Source: Fimbriimonadaceae bacterium (lineage in GTDB: Bacteria > Armatimonadota > Fimbriimonadia > Fimbriimonadales > Fimbriimonadaceae). From it: a DNA stretch of 64,000 nt. The translations under genes and the position numbers were made by a program. The stretch lies in the NCBI GenBank assembly GCA_019694835.1, contig JAIBBE010000220.1:1-64000 (forward strand), written 5' to 3'. Below, one piece after another: positions 41,022 through 49,908 of the stretch (the stretch's first letter is position 1; each line of letters opens with the position of its first letter). The notes below the pieces were generated by a model. The model was given only the letters and a program-made list of their open reading frames with translations, searched no databases and was not told the origin of the DNA.

Positions 41022-43478
41022 ATGCCGCTGATCGAGGCGCGGGGGGTGGTGAAGGCGTACGGAGGCGTGCGGGCGCTCTCGGGGGTGGACATCGAACTTC
41101 TCGGGGGCGAGGTCCACGCCCTGTGCGGCGAAAACGGGGCGGGGAAGTCGACCCTGAACCGGATCCTTTGCGGCGCGGTCCGGCCGAACGCGGGCGAAAT
41201 CCTGCTCGATGGACTGCCGGTCCAGTTTGCGAGCGTGGCGGAGGCGGAGGCGGCGGGGATCGCGATTGTCCACCAAGAGCCGACGACTTTCCCCGACCTC
41301 GACGCGGTTGACAATATCGGTCTGATGCGCGAGATGACCCTGACAGGGGGCTTGTGGCTCGACCGGGCTTCGATGCAGGCCAATACGATCTCCCTGCTCG
41401 CCGAACTCGGCGAGTCCTTTGACCCGTCCGTGCCCCTCGAAACCCTAAGCCCGGCCCAGCGCCAAATGGTCTCGATCGCCCGTGCGACCAGTGGCCAATG
41501 CAGGCTGCTGATTCTGGACGAACCGACGAGTTCGCTGTCGGGACCGGAGTCCGAAGCCCTGTTTCGAGTCATTGCGAAGCTTAAGAACGATGGCGTCGCG
41601 ATCCTCTATGTCAGCCATCGACTGGAGGAGATTGCGTTGCTCGCTGATCGGGTTACCGTTCTGCGGGATGGACTGACCGTTTGGTCAAAACCCATCGCAG
41701 AAGCCGGGCGCGACGAGATCGTGCGGGCGATGGTCGGGCGCGAGGTACTGACTCCCGATAAGGGCGAGTCTGCGCCTGGCAAGGTGCTCTTGGAAGTCCG
41801 CGGCCTCTCGCAATCCGGCGCATTCCAGGATGTCTCGTTTCAGGTGCGTGCGGGCGAGATTGTCGGACTGGCTGGCCTGGTGGGAGCAGGGCGGTCGGAG
41901 GTGGCGCGAGCGCTGTTCGGCATCACGACTCCCGATGCGGGAGAGGTGTTAGTCGACGGCAAACCGCTGCTGAAAGGCAAACCATCTTCGGCGATCAGCG
42001 CGGCAATCGCCATGGTCCCCGAAGACCGCCAGCAGGAAGGATTGCACCTGGCCCTACCGATTCGCGAGAACCTCTCGATGGCAATTCTTCCCCGGCTGGC
42101 GAGTGCGGGATGGGTCAAGCGGAGCGAAGAGGCCAGCAATTCACAGACTGCCATCGCCGAACTTTCAGTCAAGACCAGCGAGGACCTGAATCCCGCCAAC
42201 TCGCTCTCGGGCGGCAATCAGCAAAAGGTGCTCATCGGCAAGTGGCTAGCGACCCAACCACGCATCCTGATCCTGGACGAACCGACGCGGGGCGTCGACG
42301 TTGGGTCAAAGGCGGAGATTCACCGTTTGGTCAGGAAACTTGCCGACGAAGGCGTCGCCGTCCTCGTGATCTCTTCCGAACTACCCGAGATTCTCGCCCT
42401 GTCGGATCGAACCTTGGTGATGCGACAGGGCAGTGTTTCCGGTGAACTCACCGGCGAGGCGATGACCCAAGATGCGATCCTGCAACTCGCCCTCCCCCTC
42501 CCAGAAGCCGCGCACTCACAACAGAAACCAACCCGGACGGTCCGACGCGAACTGTACGTCGCCGCGTTTCTGGCCCTGCTGGTCGTCGGTGTCGGAATCG
42601 CCAACCCCAGCTTCCTCGCCGCTTCGAATGCTCGCGATGTGCTCATCAAGATCGCGCCGTCGGCGATCATCGCGTGCGGCATGACGCTCGTGATCCTCGC
42701 CCGCGAGATCGATGTATCTGTCGGATCGTCGATGGGGCTTGCCGCCGCTGTGCTCGGTATCGCCTGCTCCGCAGACCGTCTTGGGTTGCCGCCGCCGGTC
42801 AGTGCAGGATTGTGCATCGGTGTCGCAACCCTGGTCGGTGCGATCAACGGCGTCCTGATCGCCAAGGCAAAGATCTCGTCGATCATCGTCACGCTCGGCA
42901 TGATGACGCTCCTCCAGGGGCTGACCGAAGTTGCGATGGGGGGCAAGTGGATCGAGAAGATGCCGCCGTCATTACGCGAACTCGGGACCGGCTCCGCGCT
43001 CGGCGTGCCGTACATCGTCTTAGCGGCGACGGCGGCGGTCCTTATGACGGCCTGGATCACCCTGCGAACGCCGTTTGGGCGCAGAGTGGTCGCCCTCGGA
43101 AGCAATCCACATGCGGCGGCGACGCTCGGCGTTCCGAACGCCAAGCTCCAGATTGCGGTCTTCGCCTTGACCGGGTTCTTCGTCGGCATCGCCACCCTCT
43201 TTAGCGCGACCCAGTTGCAGGTGATTGAGGCCGGATTCGGGCGGGGGATGGAGCTGACGGTCATCGCGGCCGTCGTCGTCGGCGGCACGTCGATCCGGGG
43301 CGGACGAGGGAGCGTTATCGGCTCGGTCCTCGGCGCGGTCTTGCTGGGCATCATCGGCACGGCTCTCATCTTCTTGCGCCTCGGTCCGTCGTCGGTCTAT
43401 TGGGAGCGGGCGATCCAGGGGCTGGTGATCCTGGTCGCGGTGGTCGCTGATGCAATGAGCCGGCGGAGGAAGGCATGA
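41022..43478 (+). CDS. Sugar ABC transporter: ATPase fused to permease (rhamnose/AI-2 type)
   Basis: 818 aa. Residues 1-500 are a tandem CUT2 ATPase: Walker A GENGAGKSTLN, Walker B LLILDEPTSSL, second-domain GLVGAGRSEV, LSGGNQQKVLIGKWL and ILILDEPTRGVDVG. Residues about 515-818 are a complete RbsC-like permease with eight or more hydrophobic spans (ELYVAAFLALLVVGVGIA, then REIDVSVGSSMGLAAAVLGIA and GGTSIRGGRGSVIGSVLGAVLLG). The two are normally separate genes. The continuous frame has no break at the junction (about 42520). It opens an operon with overlaps into the second permease and the binding protein, which together make a full transporter: heterodimeric permease, ATPase and receptor. Confidence 0.94.
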   Translation: MPLIEARGVVKAYGGVRALSGVDIELLGGEVHALCGENGAGKSTLNRILCGAVRPNAGEILLDGLPVQFASVAEAEAAGIAIVHQEPTTFPDLDAVDNIGLMREMTLTGGLWLDRASMQANTISLLAELGESFDPSVPLETLSPAQRQMVSIARATSGQCRLLILDEPTSSLSGPESEALFRVIAKLKNDGVAILYVSHRLEEIALLADRVTVLRDGLTVWSKPIAEAGRDEIVRAMVGREVLTPDKGESAPGKVLLEVRGLSQSGAFQDVSFQVRAGEIVGLAGLVGAGRSEVARALFGITTPDAGEVLVDGKPLLKGKPSSAISAAIAMVPEDRQQEGLHLALPIRENLSMAILPRLASAGWVKRSEEASNSQTAIAELSVKTSEDLNPANSLSGGNQQKVLIGKWLATQPRILILDEPTRGVDVGSKAEIHRLVRKLADEGVAVLVISSELPEILALSDRTLVMRQGSVSGELTGEAMTQDAILQLALPLPEAAHSQQKPTRTVRRELYVAAFLALLVVGVGIANPSFLAASNARDVLIKIAPSAIIACGMTLVILAREIDVSVGSSMGLAAAVLGIACSADRLGLPPPVSAGLCIGVATLVGAINGVLIAKAKISSIIVTLGMMTLLQGLTEVAMGGKWIEKMPPSLRELGTGSALGVPYIVLAATAAVLMTAWITLRTPFGRRVVALGSNPHAAATLGVPNAKLQIAVFALTGFFVGIATLFSATQLQVIEAGFGRGMELTVIAAVVVGGTSIRGGRGSVIGSVLGAVLLGIIGTALIFLRLGPSSVYWERAIQGLVILVAVVADAMSRRRKA

Positions 43479-44416
43479 GGGCGCGCGAGATCACGCTTGG
43501 CGTCCTGCTCGGTGCGCTGCTTATCTACGCGTGGCGGGTCGATCCGTCGTTCGTTACGATGCGGGCCCAAGTTCTGCTTTCCTCGCACCTCTGGGAACTC
43601 GCGATTATCGCGTTGCCGATGTTGCTCATCATCATTGCGGCGGGCATTGACCTGTCGGTCGGCTCGATGTTCGCGCTCTGCGCTGTGACGATGGGCTTGC
43701 TCTTCGAACGCGGGGTGCCCGTGACGTGGGCCGCGCTCGCCGCGATCGGGGCAGGGGGAATTCAGGGGGCGACGAACGGTTGGTTCGTATCGCGGCTCAA
43801 GGTCCATCCGCTCCTGATCACGCTCGCGACGATGGCGGCTTTTCGGGGCATCGCCGAGGGAATCAGCACCGCGCGACCGCTGTCCGGCTATCCGGAAGCA
43901 TTCCTCGAACTCGCCAATCGCAAAGTCCTCGGTTTGCCCTTGCCCGGCTGGCTGTTCGTACTGTTGGCGGTCGCTACGGCGGTTATGCTGGGCCGGACGG
44001 TCTTCGGTCGCTGGGTGATCGCGTTGGGGAACAGCGAGCGGACGACGCTCTTTTCGGGCATCCCGGTGGCCCGCGTCCAGCTCATTTTGTTCACGCTTTC
44101 GGGCTTGGCTTGCGGGCTGGCGGCGGTGCTCTCGGTCGCACGGAACAACACGGCGAAGGCCGACATGGGCATGGGTTTGACCCTGGAAGCCATCACCGCC
44201 GTCATGCTCGGCGGGGCCAAGATCGAAGGCGGGGCGAGTTCGGTATTGGGGCTGGTGCTCGGCCTCGTCCTGATCCACGAGACACGCGAGTTCGTGAGTT
44301 GGCACTGGAAGGCGAACGAACTCAATCTGATCGTTCTCGGCTCGCTGTTGATCCTCTCCGTGCTCATCCAGAAGATCATCGAAGCGCGAAATCGGGTAGC
44401 TTCGCGACCTGCATGA
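43475..44416 (+). CDS. Sugar ABC transporter permease (rhamnose/AI-2 type)
   Basis: 313 aa, about eight to ten membrane spans. The RbsC-type signature IIAAGIDLSVGSMFALCAVTMG and the cytoplasmic coupling loop ALGNSERTTLFSGI are present. Start overlaps the fused ATPase-permease gene and its own stop overlaps the binding-protein start, both as ATGA. It should pair with the permease half of the fused protein, as RhaP pairs with RhaQ or LsrC with LsrD. Confidence 0.93.
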   Translation: MRAREITLGVLLGALLIYAWRVDPSFVTMRAQVLLSSHLWELAIIALPMLLIIIAAGIDLSVGSMFALCAVTMGLLFERGVPVTWAALAAIGAGGIQGATNGWFVSRLKVHPLLITLATMAAFRGIAEGISTARPLSGYPEAFLELANRKVLGLPLPGWLFVLLAVATAVMLGRTVFGRWVIALGNSERTTLFSGIPVARVQLILFTLSGLACGLAAVLSVARNNTAKADMGMGLTLEAITAVMLGGAKIEGGASSVLGLVLGLVLIHETREFVSWHWKANELNLIVLGSLLILSVLIQKIIEARNRVASRPA

Positions 44417-45459
44417 GGTTCAAAATGAAGTTCGCTCCCCTATTCGCGCTCGTCGTTGGTCTGGTCGTGATCGGCTGCTCGTCAGGCGGCTCGGAATCGA
44501 AGTCTGAAAGTACGACGCCCGAGAAGTCGGCTGAGACTGGAAAGTCGATCAAGGTCGCCATGCTGCCCAAGAAGAAGGGCGTTCCGTACTTCACAAGCTG
44601 CTCCGAAGGCGCAATGGAAGCGGCCAAGGAACTGGGCAACGTCGAACTCATCTACGACGGCCCCACGAGCGGCGAAGCCTCGGAAGCGGTCGCCCTCGTG
44701 GACCAATGGACCGCGCAAGGCGTCGATGTGATCGCCGTTTCCCCCAACGACCCCGCCGTCCTCGGCCCAGCCATGAAGAAGGCGCGGGATGCCGGAATCA
44801 AGGTCATCACGTGGGATGCCGACGCCGACCCCGCGTCGCGCGAATTCATGGTCAACCAAGCGACCGCCCAGGACATTGGCTTTGCGCTCGTTGACACGAT
44901 GGCGAAGGACCTGGGCGGCGATGCCGCGACCGGCGATGTCGCGATTGTCACGGCTTCGCTGACCGCCGCGAACCAGAACGAGTGGATCAAGTTCATCAAG
45001 GAGCGCCTCGCCAAATACCCCGGCCTCAAGCTCGTCGCGACCCAGCCCTCGAACGAGGATCAGAAGCTCGCCTTCTCGGTGACCCAGGACCTGATGAAGG
45101 CGTATCCGAATCTAAAGGGAGTCTTCGCGATCAGCTCCGTCGCCTTCCCCGGCGCGGCCGAGGCGATCAAGCAAGCGGGCAAGTCCGGCCAAGTCCTCGT
45201 CACCGGCCTCTCGACGCCGAACGACATGAAGACCTACGTGAAGGACGGCGTCGTCAATTCGGTGATCCTCTGGAACACCAAAGACCTCGGCTACCTGACG
45301 GTCATGGCCGCGCGGGCCTTGGCCGATGGCAAGCTGAAAGCAGGCGACACGACGTTCACGGCGGGTCGCCTGGGTGAGAAGAAGATCGAAGGCGACAACA
45401 TCCTGCTCGGCGGGATTCTGGTGTTCACGAAAGAGAACATCGACCAGTTCGACTTCTGA
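44413..45459 (+). CDS. Sugar-binding lipoprotein (RhaS/LsrB-like)
   Basis: 348 aa with a lipoprotein signal (VVGLVVIGCSS, Cys about residue 22). Family 1 periplasmic binding fold: VAMLPKKKGVPYFTSCSEGA, DVIAVSPNDPAVLGPAMKKARDAGIKVITWDADADP, ANQNEWIKFI, VTGLSTPNDMKTYVKDGVV and the closing TKENIDQFDF shared with LsrB. LsrB ligand Asp166 (TDQNQW) is replaced here by Asn (ANQNEW), a change also expected in rhamnose receptors (RhaS), so rhamnose or a related deoxyhexose is at least as likely as AI-2. Last gene of the transporter operon. Confidence 0.92.
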   Translation: MRFKMKFAPLFALVVGLVVIGCSSGGSESKSESTTPEKSAETGKSIKVAMLPKKKGVPYFTSCSEGAMEAAKELGNVELIYDGPTSGEASEAVALVDQWTAQGVDVIAVSPNDPAVLGPAMKKARDAGIKVITWDADADPASREFMVNQATAQDIGFALVDTMAKDLGGDAATGDVAIVTASLTAANQNEWIKFIKERLAKYPGLKLVATQPSNEDQKLAFSVTQDLMKAYPNLKGVFAISSVAFPGAAEAIKQAGKSGQVLVTGLSTPNDMKTYVKDGVVNSVILWNTKDLGYLTVMAARALADGKLKAGDTTFTAGRLGEKKIEGDNILLGGILVFTKENIDQFDF

Positions 45460-45602
45460 TCGGCTCAGATCTAGCCGCCGGGCGAAGTAGGAATAGTGTA
45501 GATCCCCAAGCACTATTATCGCATCCTTAGACTCAAATAGCACAAGAAATAACTCTCGCTCCTCTTGCGCCTTCCTCTTGGGGGGTGGGGGTAACATGGG
45601 CC

Positions 45603-46109
45603 ATGGAAGTTTTGTGCATATTCATTGCCTTAGGCCATTTCTTTTCACAAGACCAGGATTGTCAGTGCCTGGGGAACTGGGTTCAAGTGCAAGATGGGGC
45701 ACCATTTTCCTATGACCGGGAGCCACATTTCTTGCATTCAGAACAAACGGTCCTGTGCGATCTGAAAACCGTGGCGTCGCATGGACATGATCGGTGGAAA
45801 CTAGCAGCCTGCCTTGAGTCGGGAGGCTCGTGCTCAACGCTTAGCTGGATTACCGAACTTCAAGAGTTCTTTCAAGATTCGCACACCATCACAATTCAAG
45901 TCCCTTCCTACACCATCGCAGGCGGGTACGAATCCAGGGAAGAACTTACATACTTAACCGGTACTCGAACGCAGGCGTTTGAGTGTCGCGTCAATGGCGT
46001 TGCGCAGAAGAAGTTGCAGCGCACCCGCCAGATTGACTACGGCCACGAGATCAGCGTGACTTTCATCAAGATCAGGGAGTGTCCGATAGCAAAACCCCCC
46101 GCGGGCTAG
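45603..46109 (+). CDS. Small exported protein, unknown, cysteine-rich
   Basis: 168 aa. Hydrophobic start (MEVLCIFIALGHFFS), probably a signal peptide, then cysteines in DCQCLGNW, VLCDLK and SCSTLSW. No family recognised. The region 45460-47160 is noticeably richer in A and T than its surroundings, which suggests later acquisition together with the next gene, whose alternative start overlaps this one. Confidence 0.6.
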   Translation: MEVLCIFIALGHFFSQDQDCQCLGNWVQVQDGAPFSYDREPHFLHSEQTVLCDLKTVASHGHDRWKLAACLESGGSCSTLSWITELQEFFQDSHTITIQVPSYTIAGGYESREELTYLTGTRTQAFECRVNGVAQKKLQRTRQIDYGHEISVTFIKIRECPIAKPPAG

Positions 46110-46126
46110 AGCTAAGGAGTTTCCAA

Positions 46127-47161
46127 ATGCATCTCATAACAACTTGTCTACTTCTGTTCAGCTCTTCCTTCTCCCAGGCTGTCCAAAAGCAAGTTCCTCC
46201 GGTTCGCTATTGGGCCCTGGTGCATGCGTGCGACGAGGTGGCTCGTGCTAAGGTTATGGGCCAGAAGACGGTGTCCGAAGCCATTCGAGTTGCTGAAACT
46301 TTGGGATACGAAGCGGTACTCGATGAGAACATCTACTATCTCTATCCCATACCCGCATGGTCGCTTGACGCCAACACGGCCCTGCTTGATTTGTTCGCAG
46401 ACAAAGGCTTGAACTCAGGTCGGCCACGGCCAATCTCCGAGCTTCCAAAGCACCAGGCAGATCACTTGCAGGGGATGCTAGAGCACAACCAAGTTGGTGG
46501 CGGATTGGGAGAGCTTATGCGTGCTACGAAGGCCGGCAAAGTCAATCTTGTAAAATCCGTAGACGTCAAGATCAATCTAGCTGGGAAGGACTACGTGGTG
46601 CCATTCAAGGATCAGCGGCTAACACGACTGTTCTTCGTTTCCCCGCGAGAGGCCCAGGCTCAAGTGAGAGATAACCGGAGCTACCCGACTCGACAAGCCC
46701 TCTTCGGTCTTATGAAGAGTAACTTCGCTGTCAGTCCTTCATTCACCACTTCTCCAAAGTCTTTCAATCATGTGGTAAACCGGGCGACCCAACTCTTGCG
46801 AGAAAAGCAGGATGCATCACGCAAAAAGCTCTTGGAGCAGCTGGACATTACCTCGGCGTCGGGCGTGAGCGAATTGATTCGGCAGCTTCAAGGGGGTGCG
46901 GGCGTACCATATTCTTCTTTGCCTCGCGACGTTCAATTGGCACTAGGAGAGGCCCTTGCTATGAGTCCGGAAACGTTTGGACTGCCTGGTGGAGTTGTGC
47001 CGGATCACGCTTTGAGCTCGGCCGTTATCAGCGTCCCAAGCGAAGGCGTTCGGGTGATCCTTGAGTTCTTACTTGATGGAACCCTTTCGGCATCAGATGG
47101 CTCGCCGGTGAAGTATCGGGTCGGTTGGGAGCTAAAGGATCTCGCATCTGGGGGTTCATAG
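46127..47161 (+). CDS. Exported protein of unknown function
   Basis: 344 aa from the ATG at 46127, which has AAGGAG 9 bases upstream and begins a signal peptide (MHLITTCLLLFSSSFSQA). A longer frame from a GTG at 46079 is possible. The sequence is mainly helical (VVNRATQLLREKQDASRKKLLEQLD) with no recognised domain. It follows the cysteine-rich gene by 17 bp, so they are likely co-transcribed. GC is lower than the window average. Confidence 0.6.
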   Translation: MHLITTCLLLFSSSFSQAVQKQVPPVRYWALVHACDEVARAKVMGQKTVSEAIRVAETLGYEAVLDENIYYLYPIPAWSLDANTALLDLFADKGLNSGRPRPISELPKHQADHLQGMLEHNQVGGGLGELMRATKAGKVNLVKSVDVKINLAGKDYVVPFKDQRLTRLFFVSPREAQAQVRDNRSYPTRQALFGLMKSNFAVSPSFTTSPKSFNHVVNRATQLLREKQDASRKKLLEQLDITSASGVSELIRQLQGGAGVPYSSLPRDVQLALGEALAMSPETFGLPGGVVPDHALSSAVISVPSEGVRVILEFLLDGTLSASDGSPVKYRVGWELKDLASGGS

Positions 47162-47614
47162 TCTCTTCCAATGCCTTCGTAGCTATCCTCGCCGCGCTAA
47201 CGCCCAGCCGCAAGTCAAGCTGCTGACGGCCCTCCTTCCGCTCTCGCCGCCCGCGTTCGGCCAAGGTAGACGCGCGGGTGCGGGTGTGCGCCTCAGTAGC
47301 CTATCCAGCGGCCAGCGCAAGCGAGAAAAGGACAGCTACATGGCACGCCAAGCTGCTTCTTATCCCTCAATCCCCTCCCCCAGGGATGGAGGGTGTCGCC
47401 GTCCGCTTTCAAGTGCCGCAGGCATCGACCAAAGGTGCCTACTCGCGCCGGATGGCGGCAAGCTGACCGCTCAATGGCACGAATTTGGCCCGCGGCGAAA
47501 TCCTAACGCCGGGAGAGATCCAGCATGTTCAGATGGGTGCCGACGACACATCGGGTCGGTTGGGACCCGCTAAACGCAACTGCATGGAAGTGCGTGCCCA
47601 TCCAGAAAGAACTC
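47162..47614. other. Non-coding stretch before the tRNA genes
   Basis: 453 bp. Short frames exist but none has a good start, domain or codon pattern. No repeat of the two dispersed families and no RNA gene was recognised; it may hold a decayed gene. Confidence 0.4.
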
Positions 47615-47689
47615 TGGAGCCCTCGACGAGAATTGAACCCGTGACCTCTTCTTTACCAAAGAAGTGCTCTACCTCTGAGCTACGAGGGC
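47615..47689 (-). tRNA. tRNA-Thr (GGT anticodon)
   Basis: Minus strand starts GCCCTCGTAGCTCAG and ends CGAGGGCTCCA. The 7-bp acceptor stem pairs fully, the anticodon loop reads TTGGTAA (anticodon GGT), the T loop is GGTTCAATTC and CCA is encoded. 75 nt. Eight bp from tRNA-Tyr and probably co-transcribed after it. Confidence 0.95.
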
Positions 47690-47697
47690 AAATTGTA

Positions 47698-47783
47698 TGG
47701 TGGGGAGTGTAGGATTCGAACCTACGAAGGCATCCGCCGACAGATTTACAGTCTGTTCCCATTGGCCACTCGGGCAACTCCCC
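47698..47783 (-). tRNA. tRNA-Tyr (GTA anticodon)
   Basis: Minus strand starts GGGGAGTTGCCCGAGTGGCC and ends ACTCCCCACCA with encoded CCA. Anticodon loop CTGTAAA within CAGA/TCTG gives GTA. A long variable arm (class II) is present, as expected for bacterial tRNA-Tyr. 86 nt. Confidence 0.95.
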
Positions 47784-47853
47784 GGGAGCGATTAGGATAC
47801 CCGCTTTGGATTCGTCAAGTGGACCTCTGGGCCTACCGCAGTAAAATGCGGGC

Positions 47854-49845
47854 ATGAAGCAGTTTGGCCTCGTTGCCTTGGCATGTGCTATCGCCTCCCC
47901 CGTCGTCGCCCAGGTCTCGGTCGAGACTCTCTTGCCTCAGATGGTCGACCTCGGGAGGCTGGCCCGGCGTCCGTCGCCCCACTTCCTCACCGCTCAGGCC
48001 AGCAGCTATGACCGGGCGAGCAAGAACCCGCAGACGGATTGGTTTGCCAACGCGGATTGGGGCAAGTACATCGGGGTCGAACAGCGGGAGGGCCGACGAG
48101 AATATGTCATGGCGGACCTGCGAGGGCCGGGTGCCGTCGTCCGAATCTGGTCAGCCAACCCCGTCGGTACTTTGCGGTTCTATTTCGACGGTGAGTCGAC
48201 GCCGCGGTTCTTTGCCAAAACAGCGGACTTGCTGACCGGAAAGGTCGCCCCGTTCGGCGATCCGTTTGCCTACATGAGCGCGCGCGGTACCAACCTGTAT
48301 TTCCCCTTCCCCTACCAGAAGTCGCTCAAGATAACGGTCGACGACACCGACAACAACCGGGCCGCGAACATGTACTACCACGTCGGATACCGCGCCTACG
48401 ACCCGGGGACGATGGTCAAGTCGTTCCGAATGAGCCATCTGGAAGGCCTCCAGCCGCTGATGGCGAAGGTCAAGACCCGGCTGCTCAACCCGTCGCAGGC
48501 CGTCGAAGGCGAGTTGCAGCCCGCCACGAAAGCGGGTCTCTTTACGGGCAAGACCGCCGAAATCGTCCATCTCCACGGTCCGTCCGAAATCACCGAGATC
48601 ACGATGGATCTCGCCCCATGGAACCCGCTCGAAAAGAACAGCCTCGACGAATGGCGTCTTCTGCGCTCGGTCATCCTCGAAGGCTGGTTCGATGGCGAGA
48701 AGTGCATTTCGGTGCCGCTCGGCGACTTCTTCGGCACTGCACCGGGCTTGAACGACTATCTGACCGTTTTCACCGAAGTCAAGGGAAACAGACTGGTCGC
48801 CCGGTTCGTGATGCCCTTCGCCCACCACGCGACCTTCCGGGTGACGAATATTGGCCCGGTCGCGGCGACGCTTACGACCCAACTCCGAACGAGGCCGATT
48901 GTGTTCGACGCGAACACCTATCACTTCAAGACCCAATTTGGGGGTGAGAAGGGAAGGACGCGGCCAATGCGCGACATGAACTTCCTCACCACGACGGGTG
49001 AGGGCGCATGGGTCGGCTCGAATCTCTTCGTCTGGAACCCCGTGCCCGGCTGGTGGGGCGAAGGGGACGAGAAGATTTGGGTCGACAACGACACGTTCCC
49101 GAGCACGTTCGGAACTGGCACCGAGGACTACTATGGCTACGCCTGGTCGAACTTCGAGCCGTATATGAAGCCCTACCACGCCCAGCCCCGATGCGATGGA
49201 TTGGCCGCCAAGAACAACAGCGGCATGTCGGTGGTCGAGCGCTGGCACGTCATCGACGTCATGCCGTTCGACAAGCGATTCCAGTTCGACATGGAGATGT
49301 GGCACTGGATCGACACCGAGGCCGTCTTCCTCCACACCGCGTACTGGTATGCGCGTCCGGGTGGACCCGCTCCGAAGCCGATTCCCTACGACATTCTCCT
49401 ACCGCGACCGATAACCGGGCCAGAGCCCATCAAGGGCGCGATCGAGGGTGAGAAGCTCGTCATTGCCAGCAAGACCGGTGGCACCACCGAGATTCAGGAT
49501 TTCGGCGGCCTCTCCTCCGGACAGCAGCTTTGGTGGCGCGACGCGAATCCGGGCGAAAAGCTGTCTTTGAAGGTCCGGGTCCCCAAGGCCGGCAAGTTCG
49601 CCGTTAGCGGCAACTTCTGCCATGCCCGTGATTACGGCATTCACAAACTCACCCTCAACGGCCAGACCCTCGGCGATGCGATCGACTTTTATGTGACGGG
49701 CTTGGAGTGGAAGAAGAGGGAACTGGGGGTCGTCGATCTGCCCGCAGGCGAGGCGACTTTGGAAGTGGAAGTCGTCGGTGCCAATTCAGCCGCGGAGAAG
49801 CGCCATATGTTCGGTCTCGACTACTTGCTTCTTGAGCCGAGGTAA
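47854..49845 (+). CDS. Exported DUF2961 / glycoside hydrolase family 172 protein
   Basis: 663 aa with a signal peptide (residues 1-19, ending VVAQ). The jelly-roll hydrolase core shows ADLRGPGAVVRIWSANPVG, the repeated second jelly roll and the motif TFGTGTEDYYGYAWSNFEPY typical of the family, in which a glutamate pair acts on fructose or arabinofuranose linkages. C-terminal 150 residues form a carbohydrate-binding-like beta domain. Likely extracellular or periplasmic polysaccharide degradation. Unrelated to the neighbouring tRNA genes. Confidence 0.92.
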   Translation: MKQFGLVALACAIASPVVAQVSVETLLPQMVDLGRLARRPSPHFLTAQASSYDRASKNPQTDWFANADWGKYIGVEQREGRREYVMADLRGPGAVVRIWSANPVGTLRFYFDGESTPRFFAKTADLLTGKVAPFGDPFAYMSARGTNLYFPFPYQKSLKITVDDTDNNRAANMYYHVGYRAYDPGTMVKSFRMSHLEGLQPLMAKVKTRLLNPSQAVEGELQPATKAGLFTGKTAEIVHLHGPSEITEITMDLAPWNPLEKNSLDEWRLLRSVILEGWFDGEKCISVPLGDFFGTAPGLNDYLTVFTEVKGNRLVARFVMPFAHHATFRVTNIGPVAATLTTQLRTRPIVFDANTYHFKTQFGGEKGRTRPMRDMNFLTTTGEGAWVGSNLFVWNPVPGWWGEGDEKIWVDNDTFPSTFGTGTEDYYGYAWSNFEPYMKPYHAQPRCDGLAAKNNSGMSVVERWHVIDVMPFDKRFQFDMEMWHWIDTEAVFLHTAYWYARPGGPAPKPIPYDILLPRPITGPEPIKGAIEGEKLVIASKTGGTTEIQDFGGLSSGQQLWWRDANPGEKLSLKVRVPKAGKFAVSGNFCHARDYGIHKLTLNGQTLGDAIDFYVTGLEWKKRELGVVDLPAGEATLEVEVVGANSAAEKRHMFGLDYLLLEPR

Positions 49846-49908
49846 CGCTCCTGTGTTCTGCGGATGAGACATCGGTGACGGCCTAGCCAGGGGGGATACA
49901 ATCTCCCT

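Noticed and set aside
45460..47614. Integrated mobile element next to the tRNA genes
   Set aside because: No integrase, transposase or direct repeat of a tRNA 3' end was found.
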